Shown here one piece after another: positions 25,982 through 33,914 of a stretch of 64,000 nt of DNA. Within the stretch, counting starts at the first letter, position 1, and each line of letters begins with the position of its first letter. The stretch is from JANLSE01 sp038214135 (GTDB taxonomy: Bacteria; Chloroflexota; Chloroflexia; Chloroflexales; Roseiflexaceae), in assembly GCA_038214135.1 (NCBI GenBank), contig JBBQSD010000006.1, positions 36,396 to 100,395 of the forward strand, given 5' to 3'. The notes beneath the pieces were generated by a model, which was not told where the DNA came from, did no database searches, and was given only the letters and a program-made list of their open reading frames with translations. A program made the position numbers and the translations under genes.

Positions 25982-26935
25982 TTAAAATGAATCCTCCAAA
26001 TCATCTATCGCATGAAGCTCGCTGCCCATCAGCAGCCGTTCCAGATCACTTGGCCGGATAACACCACCGCCAAGGGTGAGTGCGTTGGCCGCTCCGCAGG
26101 CAACTCCCATACGCAAGGCCTCGCTCAGGCTTCTGCCCCGCAATAACATGCATACGGTTCCAGTCAAAACAGCATCACCGCTGCCAACAGGGCTGACAAC
26201 CGTAATCGGTTCGGTGCGTGCAATCCAGGCTCCCGTTCGGTCAACAGCAATGGCACCATCTTTACCAAGGGTGACGATCACTGCCTGTGGGCCGCGCTCA
26301 AGGATCTCTCGGCCAGCAATCACTGCTTGCTCGGCATTGGTTATCTGGCGGCCAAGCGCATCGCCAAGCTCATGGGCATTCACTTTAATCAAGGCCACCG
26401 GTAGATCGATTGCAGTGCGTAATGGCGCACCACTTGTATCAATAAAGATCGTTCGACCATCCACCAGCAGTTCTGCAACCAGTCTACGAAACCAATCCTG
26501 TTCAACACCAGGCATCAAGCTGCCAGAAAACGAAACGCCGCTGGCCGCAGCCGCCTGTTGGCGTACCAGCAGCGCAAAACCCGCCCAGTCATCCGCCGAC
26601 ATATATGGCCCAGGTTCATTAATCACGAGCGTATCATGCGCCTGAAGATCATTGATCAGCAAACAGATTCGTGATTCGCCCTCAGCCATCCAAAACCAAC
26701 ATGTGTCAATGCCCTCATTCATGGCCAATATATTGATCTGCTGTCCGGTTTCACCGCCAAGTGGTGCACAGGCCAGAACAGGCAGCCCAATCGTGCGGGC
26801 AATCCGAGCGACATTCAGCCCTTTACCACCAGCAGCATCGTGTCGTTGTGTGGCGCGAGTCACTTCTGCATGGCGAAAACCAGGCACCACCAGTGTTCTA
26901 TCGATCGATGGGTTCGGCGTTAACGCAAGTAACAT
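25982..26935 (-). CDS. PfkB-family sugar kinase (1-phosphofructokinase/tagatose-6-phosphate kinase type)
   Basis: A 317-residue cytosolic kinase. The N-terminal substrate motif is LTPNPSIDRTLVV, followed by GGKGLNVARIARTIGL. The C-terminal catalytic PfkB signature is VVSPVGSGDAVLTG with the base Asp, and the nucleotide site is VIVTLGKDGAI. These suit the FruK/LacC branch, which phosphorylates fructose-1-phosphate or tagatose-6-phosphate with ATP. No PTS or aldolase genes are adjacent, so the substrate is open. Pro-rich or regulatory extensions are absent. It is upstream of the ECF sigma gene in the same orientation but 235 bases away. Confidence 0.88.
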   Translation of the reverse strand: MLLALTPNPSIDRTLVVPGFRHAEVTRATQRHDAAGGKGLNVARIARTIGLPVLACAPLGGETGQQINILAMNEGIDTCWFWMAEGESRICLLINDLQAHDTLVINEPGPYMSADDWAGFALLVRQQAAAASGVSFSGSLMPGVEQDWFRRLVAELLVDGRTIFIDTSGAPLRTAIDLPVALIKVNAHELGDALGRQITNAEQAVIAGREILERGPQAVIVTLGKDGAIAVDRTGAWIARTEPITVVSPVGSGDAVLTGTVCMLLRGRSLSEALRMGVACGAANALTLGGGVIRPSDLERLLMGSELHAIDDLEDSF

Positions 26936-26999
26936 GACAAGCCCTCTATGTATCCGTAACTCTCGGAAATAGTTATCATTTAATCCATTGTGTCGGCAC

Positions 27000-27028
27000 T
27001 TGACGAGAATCGCGAGCCAGGATAGAAT
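27000..27028 (+). promoter_or_regulatory. Promoter of tRNA-Gly
   Basis: TTGACG (27000-27005), 17-base spacer, TAGAAT (27023-27028), ten bases before the mature tRNA. Confidence 0.75.
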
Positions 27029-27038
27029 CAGTTCATAC

Positions 27039-27112
27039 GCGGGAGTGGCGTAGTGGTAACGTGAGAGCCTTCCAAGCTCAAGTCGCGGGTTCGATTCCCG
27101 CCTCCCGTACCA
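27039..27112 (+). tRNA. tRNA-Gly (anticodon TCC)
   Basis: The acceptor GCGGGAG, D-loop AGTGGTA, anticodon loop CTTCCAA (TCC at its centre), T-arm GCGGG-TTCGATT-CCCGC and encoded CCA are all present. Reads GGA/GGG glycine codons. Three features are off-pattern: a G1:U72 end pair, an A27:A43 mismatch at the top of the anticodon stem and A73 as discriminator, where bacterial tRNA-Gly normally has U. A good promoter and terminator suggest that it is expressed. Confidence 0.93.
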
Positions 27113-27127
27113 ATATATGTCTATCTA

Positions 27128-27168
27128 CACAGATGAGGTGTGGCATCGCCACACCTCATCTGTGTTTT
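27128..27168. terminator. Bidirectional terminator between tRNA-Gly and rmlC-like gene
   Basis: Perfect 17-base arms CACAGATGAGGTGTGGC / GCCACACCTCATCTGTG with ATC loop, then TTTT on the plus strand. Confidence 0.92.
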
Positions 27169-27697
27169 ATCCATCGAACGCTGCCCATAGCGTGTCTCTC
27201 GTGCTGATGATACTTATCGGCAGCGGCCAGATGATCTCAAACGCGGGATCGTTATACAGCACGCCCCCTTGGGCGCTCGGCTCATAGAATTGCGAAACCT
27301 GGTAGATCGCATCACAATGATCTTCAAGCGTCTGAAAGCCATGCGCAAAACCCTCCGGCACATACAGCGCACGGCGATTCTCAGCACTGAGTTCGACACC
27401 AATCCAACGCTTGAAGGTTGGCGATTCGGGGCGCAGATCCACGATAACATCATAGATCGAACCACGCACACAGCGTACCAGCTTGGTTTCGCCATACGGC
27501 GCATGCTGAAAGTGCATGCCGCGCAGAGTGCCCTTGGTATGATTGTATGAAAGATTACTCTGCACAACCCGTGACACAAGGCCATGCTGCTCAAAATCGC
27601 TCTGGCTCCATGTGAGAGCGAAGAATCCGCGATTGTCTTCACGGCAATCCAGTTCGATCACGTATGCACCCTCAAGTTCAGTATCGATGAAGAACAT
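27167..27697 (-). CDS. rfbC: dTDP-4-dehydrorhamnose 3,5-epimerase family (RmlC-like)
   Basis: A 176-residue cupin of normal RmlC length. Landmarks are GAYVIELDCREDNRGFF, the catalytic SNLSYNHTKGTLRGMHFQ (His in RGMHFQ), KLVRCVRGSIYDVIVDLR, the VPEGFAHGFQTLED loop and YNDPAFEIIWPL. RmlC makes dTDP-4-keto-L-rhamnose; rmlA, rmlB and rmlD are not in the window, so rhamnose synthesis needs genes elsewhere. A related sugar epimerisation for the neighbouring exopolysaccharide locus is equally possible. AAGGAG is located seven bases before the ATG. It is the left-most gene of the polysaccharide region. Confidence 0.9.
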   Translation of the reverse strand: MFFIDTELEGAYVIELDCREDNRGFFALTWSQSDFEQHGLVSRVVQSNLSYNHTKGTLRGMHFQHAPYGETKLVRCVRGSIYDVIVDLRPESPTFKRWIGVELSAENRRALYVPEGFAHGFQTLEDHCDAIYQVSQFYEPSAQGGVLYNDPAFEIIWPLPISIISTRDTLWAAFDG

Positions 27698-27849
27698 ATA
27701 TAACTCCTTAGAGAGCCCGCGCTGCGCCGATCACAGGGATTGCATACACGCGATACTTCCAGACGTATTCCTCTCTTTATTATAAATCTGATTGTGCATG
27801 ATTTCGCATGATGGTAGGCGGCTGTTTGCAATCTGTTTCGTATAATAAT

Positions 27850-27882
27850 ACGGCTCAATGTTTCATCGAAACATTGAGCCGT
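27850..27882. repeat. Perfect 15-bp inverted repeat in the rmlC-uxs gap
   Basis: ACGGCTCAATGTTTC / GAAACATTGAGCCGT with ATC loop; no T-run on either side. The surrounding 27698-28017 region, 320 bases, has no gene. Nearby GTTTACGTGTTTACATGTTC (27944-27961 area) is a loose repeat. Confidence 0.7.
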
Positions 27883-28017
27883 TGCAGTACCGAGCAGTGT
27901 TTAATAGAGAGACAAGAAAACGGTGAATACAATGCTCCTTGTTTACGTGTTTACATGTTCATGTGTGACTAAACAAACGAGTAAGCGTCTAATGTTGCAT
28001 CTCTCTATCAGCAGGTC

Positions 28018-28971
28018 CTACTTGATCTCACCAAGACGCCGTAGCTCCTCGCGGAACCAGGGAATTGTCAGTTCTAAACCGGCCTGTAATGTCACCTGTG
28101 GCTCCCAACCAAGTATCCGTTTTGCCTTGCTAATATCTGGCTGCCGTACCTGTGGATCGTCTTTGGTACGCAGATCCTTGGTGATCGTGCCGCCCTGGTT
28201 ATTCGTCAGTTGATTGACGAGTTCCGCAAATTCCTTGATCGTGAATTCGCCGGGGTTGCCAATATTGACGGGATCAATCTCATCGGAATGGATCAACCGA
28301 TAGACACCCTCGACCAGATCACTCACATATTGAAACGAACGAGTCTGCATGCCATCACCATACAGGGTCAGTGGCTCGCCACGCAATGCTTGTGCAATAA
28401 AGTTTGGTACTACACGGCCATCGCGCAGCCGCATTCGTGGGCCATAGGTGTTGAAAATACGGATGATCCGCGTCTGAACCCCATGGTAGGTGTGGTAGGC
28501 CATCGTCATTGCTTCAGCAAAGCGCTTGGCTTCGTCATAGACACCACGCGGGCCGACTGGATTGACATGACCATAGTAGCTTTCGGGCTGTGGGTGAACC
28601 TGTGGGTCGCCATACACCTCAGAGGTAGAAGCGATCAAAAAGCGTGCGTTCTTCTCCTTCGCCAGGCCGAGCGCCTTGTGTGTGCCAAGCGCGCCAACCT
28701 TGAGCGTCTGGATCGGGAGTTCCAAATAATCAATTGGTGATGCTGGTGAGGCAAAATGCAGAATGGCATCAAGATCGCCATCGACATAGATGTAGTTGGT
28801 GACATCGTGTTTGATGAAGGTAAAGCGTTCGTGGCCAGCAAGATGTGCAATGTTGTTTGTCGTCCCAGTGATCAGATTGTCCATTGCAATAACGGTATGG
28901 CCCTCAGCCAGAAATCGATCACACAGATGAGATCCAAGAAAACCAGCGCCGCCAGTAATAAGAACCCGCAT
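28018..28971 (-). CDS. uxs: UDP-glucuronate decarboxylase (UDP-xylose synthase) type SDR
   Basis: A 317-residue extended SDR. NAD-binding MRVLITGGAGFLGSHLCD is at the N-terminus; HFASPASPIDY and STSEVYGDPQVHPQPESYYG are characteristic of Uxs. The active-site YDEAKR supplies Tyr and Lys; RIFNTYGPRM, the Arg-rich substrate loop and DDPQVRQPDISKAK follow. The enzyme would convert UDP-glucuronate to UDP-xylose, a building block for the adjacent polysaccharide. The start at 28971 is used because AGGAGG lies eight bases upstream; the ATG at 28977 would leave only two. No UDP-glucose dehydrogenase is seen in the window. Confidence 0.9.
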   Translation of the reverse strand: MRVLITGGAGFLGSHLCDRFLAEGHTVIAMDNLITGTTNNIAHLAGHERFTFIKHDVTNYIYVDGDLDAILHFASPASPIDYLELPIQTLKVGALGTHKALGLAKEKNARFLIASTSEVYGDPQVHPQPESYYGHVNPVGPRGVYDEAKRFAEAMTMAYHTYHGVQTRIIRIFNTYGPRMRLRDGRVVPNFIAQALRGEPLTLYGDGMQTRSFQYVSDLVEGVYRLIHSDEIDPVNIGNPGEFTIKEFAELVNQLTNNQGGTITKDLRTKDDPQVRQPDISKAKRILGWEPQVTLQAGLELTIPWFREELRRLGEIK

Positions 28972-29340
28972 ATTCATTTCCTCCTGAGTGTATAGTTTCC
29001 GATAAACCGTTGTTATTGTAGTTTATGTGTGTGAATGGGTTGTGATGAGAACCAGGGATGTGATTGCATCTTCTTTACATACCTCCTGGCTATAGTCGGT
29101 TTGTCCACCCAGCAATACGACAGAATGGCACAAGCATTCCATAAATTTCATGAAAAAGAGAATATATGTTCGATTTTATGGCTGAATGTGGTCTATACTC
29201 ATTGGGGAATTCTTGAATAGGATGCAGTGAACTAATCTTCATACCTAATATGCCTACAGTTAACCGAATTGTTCACTGGCTCAATTAGATTAGCTGCATA
29301 CCGATAGGCGGAGTTCCCAACCAACAGACGAGGTATGAGC
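28972..29340. other. Divergent intergenic region of the exopolysaccharide locus (about 370 bp, no gene)
   Basis: A/T-richer spacer between uxs (leftward) and the phosphoglycosyl transferase (rightward). It must hold both promoters, but I see no near-consensus sigma-70 pair for either. Short translations in it lack start sites or homology. Confidence 0.5.
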
Positions 29341-30078
29341 ATGACGACTTCTCCAGATACTGAGCTTGATCCAAAGACGCAGCGGATGCTCGAGATTTTC
29401 GCTAACCGCCGCTTTCAGAGCACACGTGCAAACCAGCGGCTTCGCTTCGTCATGTCGACATGGGTTATTCGTTCAAAGATCGTACGAAGCCTGAAACGCG
29501 CCTTGGATGTCACCGTTGCATGTGTTGCGATCATCGCAGCCTCGCCGATCATAATCCTGACGGCACTGGCTATTCGGTTGAATTCGCCAGGGCCGATTTT
29601 GTTTCGCCAGATTCGGGTCGGTAAAGATGGCGAGCACTTTCCATGCTATAAGTTCCGCTCCATGTATATTGATGCCGAGCAGCGGCTCAAGGATTTGATG
29701 GCCAAGAATGAAGCCGATGGCCCTGTGTTTAAGATGAAGAATGATCCGCGAATTACCAGTGTTGGCCGTATTATTCGTAAGTTGAGTATCGATGAACTGC
29801 CACAGCTGTTTAATGTGCTCAAAGGCGAGATGAGCCTGGTTGGCCCACGTCCAGCCCTGCCAAGCGAAGTTGCCAAGTATACCTACGAACAGATTGGCCG
29901 CCTGCATGCAATTCCTGGTATTACCGGTCTGCAACAGGTTTCGGGCCGCAGTGATATCGATTTTAAGCGTTGGGTGGAACTCGATCTGCAGTATATCTCC
30001 GAACAGAGCCTGTGGAACGATATTGGAATCCTTCTGAAAACGATCCCGGCGGTACTGTTCAGTAAAGGTGCCTACTAA
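29341..30078 (+). CDS. Polyprenyl-phosphate sugar-1-phosphate transferase (initiating enzyme)
   Basis: A 245-residue monotopic phosphoglycosyl transferase. A basic N-terminus precedes one hydrophobic helix (VTVACVAIIAASPIIILTAL, about 57-76). The catalytic domain contains NSPGPILFRQIRVGKDG, the YKFRSM motif, RITSVGRIIRKLSIDELPQL (Asp-Glu catalytic dyad) and KGEMSLVGPRPALPSEV. It starts repeat-unit assembly by moving a hexose-1-phosphate from a UDP-sugar to undecaprenyl phosphate at the inner membrane. The start at 29341 has GAGG seven bases upstream. It is the first gene of the rightward operon, and the only phosphoglycosyl transferase here with its catalytic dyad intact. Confidence 0.92.
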   Translation: MTTSPDTELDPKTQRMLEIFANRRFQSTRANQRLRFVMSTWVIRSKIVRSLKRALDVTVACVAIIAASPIIILTALAIRLNSPGPILFRQIRVGKDGEHFPCYKFRSMYIDAEQRLKDLMAKNEADGPVFKMKNDPRITSVGRIIRKLSIDELPQLFNVLKGEMSLVGPRPALPSEVAKYTYEQIGRLHAIPGITGLQQVSGRSDIDFKRWVELDLQYISEQSLWNDIGILLKTIPAVLFSKGAY

Positions 30079-30166
30079 GGGTTCGCATGGGGTATCGGTT
30101 CAATCATATTCAGATCTGAAATTTGCCACACGGGCAGTTCTACGGCTAGAGAAATGGGGCACATCC

Positions 30167-31762
30167 ATGCGCAAGCTGCTCGTTGTTCTGGGAGTTCCGG
30201 TCGACAACTTGACCATGGAAGAAGCCCTTGATCAATGTGATGAATTTATCGCTGTTGGGCGGGCTACTGGTCGAACCCACCAAATTGCCACAGTCAATGC
30301 GGATTTTGTTGTCAACTCGCTCCACGATCCAGAACTTCAACGCATCCTCCAGGAAGCGGATATGTCCACTGCCGATGGAATGCCGCTGGTTTGGGGTTCC
30401 CGGCTATTGGGTGGCACACTGCCGAGCCGAGTCACCGGTGCGGATATGGTACCTGCGTTGGCCGAACGAGCCGCCCAGAAGGGCTACTCGATCTTTTTCC
30501 TTGGCGCACGCCCAGGTGTTGCAGCTCGCGCCGCCGAGATGTTACAAGCTCGCTATCCAGGATTAAACGTCGCTGGTGTTTTTTCGCCGCCGCCATCATC
30601 GATATTGGAGATGGATAGCTCAGTGGTTGAGCGTGTCAAAGCGGCCCACCCGGATATCCTGCTGGTTGCGTTCGGTAACCCAAAACAAGAGAAATGGATT
30701 CGGATGCACTCGCACGAACTGCAAGTGCCAATCTGTATTGGAGTAGGGGGTACGCTCGATATGATTGTCGGCGTGACCAAACGTGCGCCAGCTTGGATGC
30801 AGAAAACTGGCTTGGAATGGCTCTATCGGCTGTCCCAGGAGCCAAAGCGCCTGGTCAAGCGCTATGTGCAAGATTTTGGCTATTTCGGATACTTCTTCGC
30901 CCGCCAGTGGTGGGGTATGCGCCGTGGTACAGCCCTCAATATGGCACCGACTGAACCGGTGTATCTGGAAGCACCACACGCTCCCGAAATGCCATCGGTT
31001 GCTGGTATATCTGATCTTATAAAAGATCCACCTGTAACAGAACCAACGATACTCCATGGTAAGACACCAGTATTGCATATTCGTGGGCGATTAGATGTGA
31101 GCAATCAGTCCAGTATTGTTTCGCAAGCAACAAACATTCTGGAACGTAGCCCGTATCTGATTGTGAGTATGGCAGAAACCGAGTTTCTCGATAGTTCAGC
31201 ACTCGGCGCACTCGTTGCTCTGGCTAATCGGGCTCGCGCAGCCGGCGGCGCGCTATGGATCGTGGAAGTCCCACCACAGATTGCCAATCTGCTTAATCTG
31301 GTTCGGCTAGATCGCTTCTTCGAGATCTATAGCGATGTGGAAACTGCGGAATCGCATCGCCATCAGGCCGAAAGCCCTGTTGTCACACAATCGCAGGTGA
31401 ATGGTTGGCTGATTATCAAGATGCCACGCTTGGTCGATGCTGGGAATGCACCCGAAATGCTCAATCGTTGTACGGAACAAATGGATGCAGTACCGCTCGT
31501 CGTCCTCGATTTTAGTGAGACGGTTTTTTTGGCGAGTGCTGGGATGGCAATGATGATCAAACTGGATCGGTTAACCCGTGCAGCCGGCGGAGCACTACGG
31601 ATTGCCGATTGTTCACACGATGTGTTACGTACGCTGAAGCTGATGAAGCTCGATACTATTCTGGGAATTTATCCCGATATTGCGATTGCCACGACCGGAG
31701 ATATTCTGTCTCCAACTGACGCTGCACTCCCACACATGCATGTATCAGTAGGGAGGAACTAA
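30167..31762 (+). CDS. WecG/TagA/CpsF glycosyltransferase fused to two STAS domains
   Basis: A 531-residue fusion. Residues 1-255 are a complete WecG/TagA/CpsF enzyme: ATVNADFVV (41-49), STADGMPLVWGSRLLGG (67-83), the donor site IFFLGARPGVA, LLVAFGNPKQEKWI and the membrane-contacting KRAPAWMQKTGLEWLYRLSQ with EPKRLVKRY. A linker (about 255-298) leads to STAS domain 1 (about 300-395), with the regulated serine motif FLDSSALGALV (Ser343/344). STAS domain 2 (about 412-508) reads FLASAGMAMM at the same place (Ser457, Asp replaced by Ala). WecG-type enzymes add the second sugar (e.g. ManNAcA or ManNAc) to the lipid-linked intermediate. STAS domains are the phospho-switch partners in RsbV/SpoIIAA systems. 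An upstream start at 30068 would overlap the previous gene. Confidence 0.9.
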   Translation: MRKLLVVLGVPVDNLTMEEALDQCDEFIAVGRATGRTHQIATVNADFVVNSLHDPELQRILQEADMSTADGMPLVWGSRLLGGTLPSRVTGADMVPALAERAAQKGYSIFFLGARPGVAARAAEMLQARYPGLNVAGVFSPPPSSILEMDSSVVERVKAAHPDILLVAFGNPKQEKWIRMHSHELQVPICIGVGGTLDMIVGVTKRAPAWMQKTGLEWLYRLSQEPKRLVKRYVQDFGYFGYFFARQWWGMRRGTALNMAPTEPVYLEAPHAPEMPSVAGISDLIKDPPVTEPTILHGKTPVLHIRGRLDVSNQSSIVSQATNILERSPYLIVSMAETEFLDSSALGALVALANRARAAGGALWIVEVPPQIANLLNLVRLDRFFEIYSDVETAESHRHQAESPVVTQSQVNGWLIIKMPRLVDAGNAPEMLNRCTEQMDAVPLVVLDFSETVFLASAGMAMMIKLDRLTRAAGGALRIADCSHDVLRTLKLMKLDTILGIYPDIAIATTGDILSPTDAALPHMHVSVGRN

Positions 31763-31770
31763 ACAACGCC

Positions 31771-33480
31771 ATGCAAACCATCATTCTTGCAACAGACGAA
31801 CAGCATGTGTTACCTCCGCTCACCGATGCCCTCCCTGCACCGCTCTTATCTGTGGTTGATCGGCCTGTAATGGCAACCACGGTCGAAGTGCTTGCGCGTG
31901 CTGGTCAGAAGCGACTGTTGGTCAGCATCTGTAATCGGGGTGGCCCAATCGCAGCCCATTTCGGCAGCGGTAGCCGCTGGGGTGTCGATATTAAGTATGT
32001 CACACAGCGCGAGCCATGGGGGTCGGCTGGTTCGCTGAAGTGGGCTGGTCGGCTGCTCAATGAGACATTTCTTGTCCTTCCTGGTGATGCCGTTATTGAT
32101 CTCGATATTGATGCAGCATTGGCCTACCATCAAGCCCATGGTGGCGTTGCAACGGCTATCCTACATGCCCGTGCTGAACATAGCCATGCGCCAATGCTGG
32201 ATGTTACTGCGGATGGCCATGTGCTGACACACAGCATAGCCTCAGCCGAATCCAGGCAGTTGCTTGCGACTGGAGCGTTCATCTTTGAACCGAGTGTGCT
32301 GGATTTTATTCCCGAACGGCATCAGTTTGATAGTATAAGCCAGCTTATTCCAGCACTGATCGAGGCTGGCAAGTTGGTGTATGGCTATGAAATGGCAGGC
32401 TATTGGAATCCACTCAGAACGATCAGTGACTATCACGAAGCACAGCGCGTCTATTTGTATAGCGCCTTTAGTCAGCGTACGCCAGAACAAGCCGAGCACG
32501 CGCCGCAAGCGCATGTTCGGTTCCCATCACTGAATGGCCGCCAGATGGCACCAGGAGTGTGGGTCGGGCTCAATCACTCAATTCATCCAAGCGTCAAGGT
32601 TTCCGCACCCGTGTATATTGGTGAGGGTAGCTGGATCGGTCGTGAAGTCGAACTTGGAGCGGGAACAGTGATTGGTCCTAATGTGGTCATCGATGAGGAG
32701 GCAACGATCAGCAATAGTACCATTCTCAGTGAGACCTATGTTGGGCAGTTGCTGAAGATTGAGCAGCGGATCGTGAGTGTCACGACGATTATGGATCCAG
32801 ATTCGGGCGAATGTACTCGTGTTGTCGACCCATTTCTGCTTACCCGTGTCGGTGCTTCGTCTGGCGAACCAGATCGAGTGCAACGGTTTTTCAGTGGTAT
32901 TGGTGCATTCCTGTTGTTTGCAATTTTTAGTCCATTGATGCTGTTTGTTCTGTTGGTGGTTTTGATTACGACAGGTGGGCGGCCATTCCGCAAAACACCT
33001 GTCGTTGGCCAGCGACTCGATAGTTCAGAAGAAAGCCCAAAACTGTATCATTTTCAGTTGTTCCATTTCCAAACCCGCCGTTCCAATGGTGCATATACGC
33101 TGCTTGGGCGATGGATAGAGCAGTGGGAATTGCATCGCTTGCCCGAACTCGTGAATGTATTGCGTGGCGATATGGCCTTGGTTGGTGTTAAACCATTGCA
33201 AGCCGCAGAGGCAGACCACATCACTGAGATTTGGCAGCAGAAACGCCATGATCTACCTGCCGGATTTACTGGCCTCTGGTATATGCAGACGGATCTAACA
33301 AGTGACCTGGATGCAGTACTCGTTGTCGATGTATACTATACAGCGACACGAACGTGGCATGGCGATCTGCTCCTTCTCCTAAAAACTCCCTATAGGTGGT
33401 TTCTCCGCTGCGGACGAAACGATGTACACAACAGTGACACAGAGTTGCTTGTACACGCCGATAAGGTACGGAGCACATAA
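31771..33480 (+). CDS. Nucleotidyltransferase-like / hexapeptide / phosphoglycosyl-transferase-like fusion, active sites degenerate
   Basis: A 569-residue three-part protein. The N-terminal 240 residues have the fold of sugar-1-phosphate nucleotidyltransferases (EPWGSAGSLKWA, FLVLPGDAVIDLDIDAAL). However the glycine-rich GGxGTR is replaced by TDEQHV (8-13) and the downstream catalytic Lys region reads ALPAPLL. A left-handed beta-helix (VKVSAPVYIGEGSWIGREVE, GAGTVIGPNVVI) follows at about 275-345. Then come a hydrophobic hairpin (FLLFAIFSPLMLFVLLVVLI) and a C-terminal domain aligned to phosphoglycosyl transferases (LPELVNVLRGDMALVGVKPL) with the Asp-Glu dyad changed to His-Arg. GGGAGG precedes the ATG. 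It is nine bases after the WecG-STAS gene, so co-transcribed. Perhaps a scaffold or regulator; enzymatic function is doubtful. Confidence 0.8.
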   Translation: MQTIILATDEQHVLPPLTDALPAPLLSVVDRPVMATTVEVLARAGQKRLLVSICNRGGPIAAHFGSGSRWGVDIKYVTQREPWGSAGSLKWAGRLLNETFLVLPGDAVIDLDIDAALAYHQAHGGVATAILHARAEHSHAPMLDVTADGHVLTHSIASAESRQLLATGAFIFEPSVLDFIPERHQFDSISQLIPALIEAGKLVYGYEMAGYWNPLRTISDYHEAQRVYLYSAFSQRTPEQAEHAPQAHVRFPSLNGRQMAPGVWVGLNHSIHPSVKVSAPVYIGEGSWIGREVELGAGTVIGPNVVIDEEATISNSTILSETYVGQLLKIEQRIVSVTTIMDPDSGECTRVVDPFLLTRVGASSGEPDRVQRFFSGIGAFLLFAIFSPLMLFVLLVVLITTGGRPFRKTPVVGQRLDSSEESPKLYHFQLFHFQTRRSNGAYTLLGRWIEQWELHRLPELVNVLRGDMALVGVKPLQAAEADHITEIWQQKRHDLPAGFTGLWYMQTDLTSDLDAVLVVDVYYTATRTWHGDLLLLLKTPYRWFLRCGRNDVHNSDTELLVHADKVRST

Positions 33481-33512
33481 GCCATTACATCTGCCTAGAG
33501 GAGTACTGCATA

Positions 33513-33851
33513 ATGGAAATTAAAACTCGCGTTGCGGGCGACGTAAACATTCTTGATCTGTCGGGCCGATTTGATACGAATACTGTACCGCCGGTTGCTG
33601 CTTGGCTAGAACAAGCTACATCTATTCCGCAAGCTCGTGTACTTGTGAACCTAGCAAATACAACATTTGTTGACTCAACCGCCCTGGCGACGCTTGTTCA
33701 GGCGCTCAGGCGCTGCCAGCAGGTGCAGGGGGATCTGGCGCTGTGTAGCATGCGTCGGCCAGTATACATGATTTTTGAACTGACTCGCTTGGATAGAGCC
33801 TTTAATATTTTTGTCGATGAAGACCATGCCATCCAAGGGTTCGCCCACTAA
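33513..33851 (+). CDS. Single-domain STAS protein (anti-sigma-factor antagonist type)
   Basis: A 112-residue protein with the RsbV/SpoIIAA fold: DVNILDLSGRFDTNTVPPVA, VLVNLANTTFVDSTALATLV with the phosphorylatable serine Ser55, and a C-terminal helix ending in LDRAFNIFVDEDHAIQ. In partner switching the unphosphorylated form captures an RsbW-type kinase; the kinase phosphorylates it on this serine and a PP2C phosphatase reverses that. Both enzymes are encoded just downstream. GAGGAG is found nine bases before the ATG. It resembles STAS domain 1 of the WecG fusion, hinting at duplication or competition for the same kinase. Confidence 0.92.
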   Translation: MEIKTRVAGDVNILDLSGRFDTNTVPPVAAWLEQATSIPQARVLVNLANTTFVDSTALATLVQALRRCQQVQGDLALCSMRRPVYMIFELTRLDRAFNIFVDEDHAIQGFAH

Positions 33852-33914
33852 TTGCTATGCATATATGGATCGGACGTCTAGACGGCTGTTTTATATGCAG
33901 AGGGTCTCAAAGGA

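Noticed and set aside
25811..25990. Possible 59-residue protein beginning MMRESDEYLVSSLYLAM
   Set aside because: No Shine-Dalgarno sequence, antisense to the presumed ECF sigma leader, and no recognisable domain.
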